NCBI GenBank assembly: GCA_020354595.1
Contig: CP070650.1
Coordinates: 104,308-112,874 of the forward strand
Direction: 5' to 3'
Length of the DNA: 8,567 nucleotides
Source of the DNA: Myxococcales bacterium
GTDB taxonomy: Bacteria > Myxococcota_A > Polyangia > Polyangiales > Houyiibacteriaceae
The notes beneath the pieces are model-generated. The model was not told the origin of the DNA and searched no databases. It saw only the letters and a list, made by a program, of their open reading frames with translations. Made by a program: the position numbers and the translations under genes. Positions 1 through 7,700 of this stretch are shown here, one piece after another (within the stretch, counting starts at the first letter, position 1; each line of letters starts with the position of its first letter).

Positions 1-103
1 GCAGGCTGAGTGAAGCTTTCAGAAGAAGCGTTGAGTAGCATTCATCGTTGCCCGATGGTAGTAGGTGCAATAGTGGGGCACATCGCGGAGGTTCTTCATT
101 CTG
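1..103. other. Short non-coding leader upstream of the protease gene
   Basis: These bases are about 51% GC, clearly lower than the coding sequence that follows, and no frame here continues convincingly into the protease gene. An in-frame TAG at 71-73 closes the protease frame upstream of its start. I looked for a sigma-70 promoter: TTGAGT at 31-36 has only a poor -10 match at the right distance, so I do not call one. The region presumably carries the promoter and leader of the gene at 104, but the window edge cuts it off. Confidence 0.5.
87..91 (+). promoter_or_regulatory. Probable ribosome binding site (GGAGG) of the protease gene
   Basis: GGAGG lies 12 bases before the ATG at 104. This is longer than the usual 5-9 base spacing. 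It is the only purine-rich anti-16S match in the leader. A non-canonical ATT at 98-100 or CTG at 101-103, in the same frame, would sit closer to it, but ATG remains the most economical start. Confidence 0.45.
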
Positions 104-835
104 ATGGTCGAATCCGTACTACTCACGACGGCGCGCATAATCACCTTCTATGGACAACGCTCGCTGACCAACGCGAGCGGTTTTTTCTTCGAGCGCGAGG
201 AACGGCTGTTTCTAGTGACGAGCCGGCACGTGTTGATCGACGAGCCGAGCAAGCATTTTCCGGACCGACTCGAGATCGAACTACACATCGATCCCGACAA
301 TCTGGCCACGTCGACCGGTTTTTCGATCCCGCTGTATCGAGATGAGAAGAGCATCTGGCGCCAGGGTCTCGACTCGGCCGGTGGAATCGATGTATCTGTG
401 ATCGAGATCGAACGCGCCGCCCTTCCCGCCACGACGATCTATCGCGCGTTCACGCCCGAGCACTTGCTCCGACCGGGCGCGCCGGTCGAGATCGGCACGC
501 CGCTGCTTGTGGTGGGGTTCCCGCTCGGTTTCCACGACGCGCTGCACCATATGCCTGTCGTGCGCCACGCTGTGGTGGCGTCCGCCTTCGGACTTCGATT
601 CCAGGGAGAGGGCTACTTCCTCACGGACGCGCGTACGCATCGGGGCACGAGCGGCGCGCCAGTGGTCATGCGCGCACCTGATGCAGGCTCGGTGCTAGGC
701 GACTTGCCGTGGATGCTTCTAGGTGTGCATTCGGCACGGATGGATCTGGGCACGCGCGACGCTGTACTGGACGAAGCACTCGGCTTGAACTGCGCTTGGT
801 ACGCAGACATCTTGCTGACGCTCACCGAGCGTTAA
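104..835 (+). CDS. Trypsin-fold serine protease (trypsin-like peptidase domain), apparently cytoplasmic
   Basis: A complete 243-residue protein consisting almost only of a chymotrypsin/trypsin-fold (Trypsin_2-like) peptidase domain. The probable catalytic residues are His42 in LVTSRHVL, Asp96 in GIDVSVIEIE and Ser183 in HRGTSGAPVV, the GxSGxP nucleophile motif. Their order and spacing fit the family. The segment LLVVGFPLGF (134-143) matches the strand and turn that usually precede the nucleophile half. There is no signal peptide, membrane segment or PDZ domain, so it is not a DegP/HtrA-type periplasmic protease and probably acts in the cytosol. Its substrate is unknown. The start is the ATG at 104; an in-frame stop at 71-73 limits upstream extension. 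The gene converges on the glucan synthase gene and its TAA overlaps that gene's stop codon, so the two are not in one operon. The fold assignment is firm; the biological role is not established. Confidence 0.85.
   Translation: MVESVLLTTARIITFYGQRSLTNASGFFFEREERLFLVTSRHVLIDEPSKHFPDRLEIELHIDPDNLATSTGFSIPLYRDEKSIWRQGLDSAGGIDVSVIEIERAALPATTIYRAFTPEHLLRPGAPVEIGTPLLVVGFPLGFHDALHHMPVVRHAVVASAFGLRFQGEGYFLTDARTHRGTSGAPVVMRAPDAGSVLGDLPWMLLGVHSARMDLGTRDAVLDEALGLNCAWYADILLTLTER
816..834. other. Small inverted repeat across the convergent stop codons
   Basis: ACGCT (818-822) and AGCGT (828-832) form a perfect 5-bp stem with a 5-base loop. It extends by one G-U pair (817/833) and one T-A pair (816/834) to about 7 bp. 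There is no T-tract on either strand, so it does not qualify as an intrinsic terminator. It could slow polymerases or be chance in GC-rich DNA. Confidence 0.25.
832..835. other. Overlapping stop codons of the two convergent genes (TTAA)
   Basis: The plus-strand protease ends with TAA at 833-835 and the minus-strand glucan synthase ends with TAA at 834-832. The palindrome TTAA supplies both. The convergent genes therefore overlap by three to four bases and leave no room for a separate terminator. Confidence 0.95.
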
Positions 836-3597
836 GGGCCCGGGTGCACAACGCCGATGGACAGGTGGTGCGACCCACCGTCCAGAGGGAGGCGGACGCG
901 GCCTTCGAAACGGGCGACGGTCGAGCCGTCGAGGACAATGTACGAGTCGCCGCGACCGTGATGGACCGGATTCTCCACCACGATCGCATAGTGGGTCGAT
1001 TGCACGCTGATCGTCGCTTCAAACCCGGGCCATTCAGCTGGAATGCGAGGCTCGACCACGAGAGAAGCCCCTTCGCGGCGGATGCCCAGAATACCCTCCA
1101 CGCCGGCACGGTACATCCACCCGGCCGAGCCCGTGTACCAGGTCCATCCCCCGCGCCCGGCGTGAGGCGGGACCGAATAGACGTCGGCAGCGACGACGTA
1201 GGGCTCGACCTTGTAGCGTTCGGCCTCCTCGGGCGTGCGCGCGTGGTTGATCGGGTTGAGCAGGGCGAACAGGTCGACGGCCTTCCCGCCCTCGCCTAGA
1301 TCGGCAAAGGCGAGGATTGCCCACATGGCGGCATGGCTGTATTGCCCGCCATTCTCCCGCAGGCCGGGCGGATAGCCTTTGATGTAACCGGGATCCAGAG
1401 ACGTCTTGTCGAAGGGCGGCGAGAACAGGAGGGCCAGACCGTCCTCACGGCGAACCAGGTGCCTCTCCAGCGACGCCATCGCCGCAGCGGCGCGCCCGGG
1501 GTCGGCGGCACCCGACAACACGGCCCAGGACTGAGCAATGGAATCGATCCGGCATTCCTCGCTCTGCTTCGAGCCGAGCCAGGTCCCGTCATCGAAAGTC
1601 CCGCGACGGTACCATTCACCATCCCACGCCTCCCGCTCGAGCGCCTCGCGTACCGAGGCCGCATGAGCGCGCCAGAGTGCGGCACGGTTTTCGCCGCGGC
1701 CCGTCGCGAGGGGCGCGAAGAGCTCGATGGTCCGCACCAGCAGCCAGCCGAGCCACACGCTTTCACCCTTGCCACCTTCGCCGACGCGGTTCATGCCGTC
1801 GTTCCAGTCGCCGGTGCCGATGAGCGGCAGTCCGTGCTCGCCGGTGAACTCGAGACATTGGTCGAGGGCGCGGGCGCAGTGCTCGAACAGTGAGGCTGAC
1901 TCGTCCGCGATCATCGGCTGGGAAAAGGCGTCATTCTCACCGGAGCTCAAGCCGGGACCCTCGAGAAACGGCACCCTCTCATCCAGGATCTCCGCGTATC
2001 CGGTACAGGCGATGTACGTGGCGGTGGCAAAGCCGAGCCAGACGCGATCGTCGGAGATCCGCGTCCGCACCCCTTGCCCGGAATGCGGCAGCCACCAATG
2101 TTGAACGTCGCCTTCGACGAACTGTCTTGCCGCAGCGGTGAGGAGGTGGCGCCGCGTCTGGTCCGGCCTGGCGAACGTCAAGGCCATCGTGTCCTGAAGC
2201 TGGTCCCGAAAGCCGAACGCGCCACTTGCCTGATAGAAAGCCGAACGAGCCCAGACGCGGCAGGCGAGCGTCTGATAGAGCAGCCAGCCGTTCAGCATGA
2301 TGTCCATCGCCCGGTCCGGGGTGTTGACCTGGACGGCCCCGAGCAAGTCCCGCCAGTGGTCCGTGACCTCCGCGAGGACGGCGTCGAGGTCACTCTCGCG
2401 ATAGCGGGAGATCAGCGCCCGGGCGTCCGCGACCGATCCGCATTGGCCGACGAACCATACGACTTCAATGCGCTCGCCCGCACCGATCTCAACCGTCGTC
2501 TGCAAGGCCGCGCAGGGGTCCAGGCCTGCGCCGGTCTTCCCTGACAAGGGCGCACCCGCGAGGAGTGCCGACGGGGCCCCGGGACCGCCGTTGCGGCCCA
2601 GAAACTCCGTGCGATCGGCCGTCCAGGCCGTTTGCCGGCCGCTGAGGTCGGCAAACGCAACCCGACCGGGGAAGGCGATAGTCCAGGGATTGCGCGCCAA
2701 CATGGCGCCGGTGGCCCCATCGATCTCCGTCGCGATGAACGGTGCCGAGGCGCCACGCGTGGTACCGAGGACCCATTCCGCATAGGCCGTAACCGATAGC
2801 CGGCGGGACCGTCCCGACACGTTTCGAAGGGTCAGACGCGAAATCTTGATCGGACCAGCAAGTGGCACGAATTGCAGCAACTCGAGCGCGATCCCGTTCG
2901 CCCGGTGCTCGAAGCGGCTGTAGCCGTGACCGTGGCGAGCAATGTAGGTTCCGCCGTCCCGGATCGGCTGCGCGGTGGCGCTCCAGAGGTCCAAGCTCTC
3001 CTCGTCGCGGATGTAGATCGCCTCGCCCGGTCCGTCTGCGACCGGGTCGTTCGACCACGGCGTGAGCTGATTCTCGCGACTGTTCTCAGCCCAGGTGTAG
3101 CCGCTACCCTCGGCGGCAACCTGGAAGCCGAAACGGGGATTGGCGATCACGTTGAGCCAGGGCGCCGGCGTCGCGCGGTCACCGTCGAGGACGGTCACAT
3201 ATTCGCGGCCATCCTTGTCGAACCCTCCAAGACCGTTGAAGAACTCGAGATCCGGCGGCACACGGGTCGACGCCGGCGGGTGCGCCGGTACCGGGGACTT
3301 CGCATGGCGGGCCGACAACGACCCGATTGACGACGGCGCCAGCCGGGCGAGCTGCTCGGCGATGGGCCCACGCCGGGCGAGCAGTGCGACACGCGCGGCC
3401 GCCTGGAGCAAGGCTCGGACATTGACGCTCATCAGGTCGGCGCGCAGCGCGTAGACCTTACCCTGCGCGAGGTCTTCGCCGAAGCGCGGCCGAGATTGGC
3501 TGCTCCGCACCGCGGTCTCGATTGCGATCTGAAGATCTTGCGTGTATGAGGAGGCACGTTCGTTGACGATGACGAGGTCGACGTCGAGTCGTTTCAT
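832..3597 (-). CDS. ndvB: Cyclic beta-1,2-glucan synthase, C-terminal fragment: beta-sandwich plus GH94 phosphorylase domain
   Basis: This is the 921-residue open frame after the TAG, counted from the ATG at 3597, the first canonical start codon after the stop. No GGAG-like sequence precedes that ATG, so independent translation is doubtful; the ATG corresponds to an internal Met in homologues (EYWRMKRL). Residues 1-85 continue the conserved segment cut by the stop. Residues about 88-115 are a Pro/Ala/Ser-rich linker. Residues about 115-385 are the second beta-sandwich (LEFFNGLGGFDKDGREYV onward). Residues about 415-840 are the alpha/alpha-barrel of GH94 with FGFRDQLQDT (461-470), the acid-bearing GTGDWNDGMN (594-603), YPPGLRENGGQYSHAAMW (742-759) and TWYTGSAGWMYRAGVEG (819-835). 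In studied relatives this domain is a beta-1,2-glucan phosphorylase that trims linear intermediates and so sets ring size. The end is TAA at 834-832. No membrane segment is present. Confidence 0.85.
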   Translation of the reverse strand: MKRLDVDLVIVNERASSYTQDLQIAIETAVRSSQSRPRFGEDLAQGKVYALRADLMSVNVRALLQAAARVALLARRGPIAEQLARLAPSSIGSLSARHAKSPVPAHPPASTRVPPDLEFFNGLGGFDKDGREYVTVLDGDRATPAPWLNVIANPRFGFQVAAEGSGYTWAENSRENQLTPWSNDPVADGPGEAIYIRDEESLDLWSATAQPIRDGGTYIARHGHGYSRFEHRANGIALELLQFVPLAGPIKISRLTLRNVSGRSRRLSVTAYAEWVLGTTRGASAPFIATEIDGATGAMLARNPWTIAFPGRVAFADLSGRQTAWTADRTEFLGRNGGPGAPSALLAGAPLSGKTGAGLDPCAALQTTVEIGAGERIEVVWFVGQCGSVADARALISRYRESDLDAVLAEVTDHWRDLLGAVQVNTPDRAMDIMLNGWLLYQTLACRVWARSAFYQASGAFGFRDQLQDTMALTFARPDQTRRHLLTAAARQFVEGDVQHWWLPHSGQGVRTRISDDRVWLGFATATYIACTGYAEILDERVPFLEGPGLSSGENDAFSQPMIADESASLFEHCARALDQCLEFTGEHGLPLIGTGDWNDGMNRVGEGGKGESVWLGWLLVRTIELFAPLATGRGENRAALWRAHAASVREALEREAWDGEWYRRGTFDDGTWLGSKQSEECRIDSIAQSWAVLSGAADPGRAAAAMASLERHLVRREDGLALLFSPPFDKTSLDPGYIKGYPPGLRENGGQYSHAAMWAILAFADLGEGGKAVDLFALLNPINHARTPEEAERYKVEPYVVAADVYSVPPHAGRGGWTWYTGSAGWMYRAGVEGILGIRREGASLVVEPRIPAEWPGFEATISVQSTHYAIVVENPVHHGRGDSYIVLDGSTVARFEGRVRLPLDGGSHHLSIGVVHPGP
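1798..1812 (-). other. GDWND motif codons of the GH94 phosphorylase active site
   Basis: These codons encode Gly-Asp-Trp-Asn-Asp in GTGDWNDGMN, the GH94 segment that holds the general-acid aspartate of the phosphorolysis reaction. It is intact, so the part downstream of the premature stop has not lost its catalytic motif either. Confidence 0.8.
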
Positions 3598-4746
3598 GCG
3601 CCAGTATTCGTGAGCACGCAGCAGCTGACGAACCTGGGCGATGTCCTAGATGTCGTCGATGCGCAGGAGAACGATCGGCAAGTCGCCGGAGATGGCGTGC
3701 GGCCACAGGCCTGACTGGGAACCGGCCCCGCGAACGATCGCTTCCGAGGGGGCCCTGAAGCGCGGGTCGGCATACAGGATCGGTGCAGCCAGGCGCTGAA
3801 AATCCGCCGCCTCCCCTGCATCGACGCCGAGATGGCGAAGCTGGACCTGCGCCTGCGTCCACGCCAGGACCTTCGCCCGATCGAACGCGCTCCGATCGTG
3901 ATGCTTGTCGACCAGATCCAGGAGCTCGGCCCGCGACGGCGCCACGACGGTCCAGAAGGCGACCCGAACGACCTTGCCGGGCGGGACCGCCACGCGATAT
4001 CTGAGTGAAAAGATCGGGTCGAGTACCGTCCCGACCGTGTTCGAAAGCGGTTGACCCTCCGCGATGGCCGCAGCTGCCCCGAAGGCCCGGCTGCGGCCCA
4101 CGAAACGGGCGCGGTCGGACTCGTACTGCGGATCGGCGACGACCTCGCCTTCCACGACGGCCAGATGAGCGGCCCAGACCCGAGGCTCCTCGGGGGAACG
4201 CGGGCGGCGCGTCGCGACGAGCGCACCGTACCCGGCGAGATGCTCGGTTTGGACGAACATCTTGGCGAAAGCCGGATGCGCGTCATCGGCGGCTGGCGTC
4301 GTCAAGACCACTTCCGCGTAGGATGTGAATTCGAACTCACGCGGTCCGCGCCCGCTGTTGGTCAGCGATATGCGGCGAACCTCGCCGTCATCCTCGCCCG
4401 AGACGAGCACCTCCCTGGTGCTCGCCAGGGTGTCGTCATGGCGGATAAATTCTGCGTGGTCGTCACCAAATACCGTTTCATCGTTCTCCGCATCCTTCCC
4501 GACCCGCGGCGCACCCGCAGCCCAGACGTTTCCACTTTGCGTATCCCGTACGAATATGAACGAGCCCCAGTCGTCGCGGGTGGTGTCCTCCCGCCATCGG
4601 GTCACCGCGATATCGCGCCAGCGGCTGTAGCCCGCGCCCGCCGCCGTCAACATCACCGCGTAGCGCCCGTTCGACAGTAGATGCGTTATCGGGGTGCCAA
4701 TGGCCGAGGCCGAGAGCCGGCGCACTGTCAGAGCCCCGGCACTGGT
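2443..4746 (-). repeat. Divergent internal duplication: two GH94-type beta-sandwich modules
   Basis: The modules lie at about 4746-3949 and 3255-2443. Both show the same order of motifs: an aromatic GYS/GYT turn with TRW or TPW, then FIFVRD against AIYIRD, then VWAA against LWSA, then SYAEVVL against AYAEWVL, and a late RARFVGR against RTEFLGR. Identity is low but the order is clear. Only the second module is followed by a full phosphorylase barrel. Such a two-module layout is normal for this family, so it is an ancient protein-level repeat and not a recent DNA duplication. Borders are approximate. Confidence 0.6.
3646..3648 (-). other. Premature in-frame amber (TAG) codon in the glucan synthase gene
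   Basis: On the minus strand the codons read GAC-GAC-ATC-TAG-GAC-ATC. Both flanks are in the same frame (3646 and 832 leave the same remainder when divided by three). By the family pattern LPIVL-RIDD-x-D, the lost residue is probably Glu, so GAG to TAG by one G-to-T change is the simplest origin. That ancestral residue is inferred, not seen. Confidence 0.9.
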
Positions 4747-7700
4747 CGCGCCCGGCGAAACCTTGACCTCCTCGGCCCGCGGATGCGCAACCGCCACGTC
4801 CCGGGGCATGCGTTCCTGAAGCAGGAGCTCACTGGCCTGGATGATCGGTTCGCCGTGGAACCGGGCGCGCATCTGGCCATCATGCAGGGTGTTCGCGATG
4901 GCCACGATCGTCATGCCCTGGTGATGGGCCATGAAGCTGCGCACGATCGCCACGTCCTCGTTGTCCGGAAGTCGCGACCGGGTGAAATCGAGGGCCTCGT
5001 AGAAGCCGTAGCGCCCTCCCGCTCCGATCTCGGCCAGACGGCCGTAGTTTTGCCGTGCGCTGCGCGGGTCCACCATGGCGGCGAGACCCGTTGCATAGGG
5101 CGCGACCACCACATCCTGCGAAAGGCCGCGCTTGAGGCCGAGACCGGGTACGCCGAAGTTCGAGTATTGGTACGTATACTCCATGTCGCGGGCGTTGTAG
5201 GCGGATTCCGAGACACCCCACGGAATGCCCAGTGACCGCCCGTAGGACTGCTGCCGCTCCACCGCCAGACGATTTGTCTGCTCGAGCAGGCTGCCGGCCG
5301 GCGCGCGCATCACCAGCGACGGCATCAGATACTCGAACATGGACCCGGACCAGGAGATCAGCGCCGATCCGTTTCCGAGAGGGGTCGCGGCCCGGCCGAG
5401 GTGAAACCAGTGTCGGGTCGCTACGTCTCCCTTCGCAACCGCAAACAAGCTGGCCAGCCGCGCCTCGGACGCGAGGAGATCGTAGCAGCTCGGGTCGAGG
5501 CCATTGTCGGCGAGGGAGTAACCGATCGACAGCAGCTTGCGCTCGGGATCGAGGAGAAAGGCGAAATCCATCCCGAGTGCCATCTCGCGCGCCGTGTCGG
5601 CGAGCACGGTCAATCGGCCCCTCGTCGTACACGGCCCGTCGTCGAGCAGCAACCGATCTCGGTCATGCTCGCCCAGCGCCCTTCTCAGCGCTTCGATCCA
5701 GAAAACCAGGTCCGGAGCACTCTCGTCCCCGGTGTTCGGCAAGAGATCGCGGGCCGCCGTGGCGGCCGTTTCAGCCAGCCGCCTCAGCGTCGGAGACAGC
5801 GATTCGATCGTTTGTGCCCCCGACAGTTGGGTTTCGATCTCCTTGAGGAGGGACGCGAGCTGGCGTACACGCGCGCCACTCGTGGACGGCAGGGCGTCGA
5901 TGGCCTCGCGCGCCAGCCGAACGTTGTCCACCATGCCGCGCCGTGCACGAGGAGCTAAGGGGGCATCTCTCCATTCTTCACAGGCGTTTGCGAGCACGAT
6001 CAAGTGACCCGCAAGGTTCCCGCTATCGACGGACGAGACGTAGGCGGGGTCGAGCGCACGCAGGTTGCGCGTCCCGTACCAGTTGAAGAAATGACCCTTG
6101 AACCGCGGAAGCTTGAGCATCGAGCGGAATGTCGCCTCCAACCGGTCGACGGTCTCCGTGGTCCCTGTCCAGCCGAAGTCGCGCGCGGCGACGGCGGAAA
6201 GCAGATAGAGACCGATGTTGGTTGGCGAAGTCCGGTGTGCGACCACCGGCTCCGGGTCCTCCTGGAAATTGTCCGGCGGCAACATGTTGTCCGACGGCGT
6301 CACGAATGTCTCGAAGAACCGCCAGGTGCGACGGGCGATGAGACGCAAGTCGCGCGCATCCGGGTCCGAGACCGCGACCCGCGGCGCGACAACCGGTGAC
6401 CGGCTGGCTCGCAAGGCAATCGCTGGCGCTGCCAGCCAAAGCAGTGCGAAGGGCAGGACGAGTGGCCAGGACGAAGGCGCGACCGCGACCGCGCCGGCCG
6501 CCATGCCTAGCCCGAGCGACGTGCCGCCCGCCATTTGCCGATAGAAGCCGCGCAGATCCAATCGCGGACTCCCATTCGACTGGGCGGCGGTCGTCCATTC
6601 GAGCAGGTGCCGGCGCGTTACGTAGAGCCGCACCAGGGTTCTCAGAATCGCATCGCCCATGCGCCACGCGTCATCGGCGAGAAACGCGACCGAGAGGAGG
6701 CTCTGCGTGGCCGCGAGCCGCAAATCCGCGGTGAGCATCCGAACGTGGTGGCCGAGGCGAATGCCGGTGCGACGTGGCAGCACGGAAAGACAGACGGGAA
6801 GGAATGCCGGGATCACGATGGCGCCGAGGACGAACAAGGCGCCAACCACGCCCGCGGGCATGGGTAGCGCCCAGCACACGCCGAGCGCCATCAGCGTGAA
6901 CGGCGGGCCCAGCGACCGCCTGAGGTTGTCCTGCATCTTGAGGCGGCCGAGCAATGGAACTGCTCGACTCCCCGTGGAGCGTCCCAACAACCAGGGAATG
7001 AGCTGCCAGTCGCCCCGCGTCCAGCGATGCTGGCGCTTGGCAGCGACGTCGTAGCGAGACGGAAACTCTTCGACGACCTCGATGTCGGAGGCCAAGCCGG
7101 CGCGCGCGAAAATCCCCTCGAACAAATCGTGACTGAGCAGGCAGTTCTGGGGAATGCGGCCGCCGAGAGCTGCCTCGAAGGCATCGACGTCGTAGATGCC
7201 TTTGCCGGTATAGGATCCCTCACCGAAGAGGTCCTGGTATACGTCCGAGATGGCCGCCGCGTAGGGGTCGATGCCGCCTGGGCCGGAAAAGGCCCTTTGG
7301 TAGAAAGAACCCTCGCGACCGACCGGCAGGGACGGAGTGACACGCGGCTGTAAAATGGCGTAGCCGTCGATGATGCGCTGCTCGACGTCACTGAACTTCG
7401 GTCGATTCAGCGGGTGCGCCATCTTGCCGACCAGACGAAGCGCAGCGTCTCTCGGCAACCGGGTATCGGCATCGAGGGTGATGACGTAGCGCACGTCGGC
7501 CGGCACGTGCGGTGCCCGTGCTGCGAGCGACATGAACGTCGTGTCCGTAGCGCCGCGTAGCAGCCGGTTGAGCTCATGAAGCTTACCTCTCTTACGCTCC
7601 CAGCCCATCCATTTGTTCTCACCCGCATTGAAAACGCGATGGCGATGCAGAAGGAGAAAGCGGCTGCCGCCGGGCCCGGGCCCATATCGGCGGTTCAGGC

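Noticed and set aside
31..59. Possible sigma-70 promoter (TTGAGT plus GATGGT)
   Set aside because: The -10 element matches consensus at only three of six positions; matches of this quality occur by chance.
10..345. An open frame of 111 codons starting at base 10 on the plus strand
   Set aside because: It overlaps the protease gene out of frame, and after base 104 it encodes Arg/His-rich shadow sequence. The protease frame has clear family motifs, so this one is not supported.
836..844. GGGCCCGGG after the protease stop as a terminator stem
   Set aside because: It is only a short GC palindrome with no sizeable stem-loop and no T-tract, and it encodes the last residues (PGP) of the convergent gene.
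3646..3648. The TAG as a recoded amino acid (pyrrolysine or a code change)
   Set aside because: There is only one TAG, in a family where this position is not known to be recoded, and no sign of pyrrolysine genes in the window. Nonsense mutation or sequencing error is far simpler.
4051..4680. A 209-codon open frame on the plus strand, with several similar ones at 709-1299, 1333-1893, 2872-3330, 4681-5235 and 5401-5958
   Set aside because: All are antisense to the conserved glucan synthase frame, have no clear ribosome binding site and encode compositionally biased sequence with no recognisable domain.
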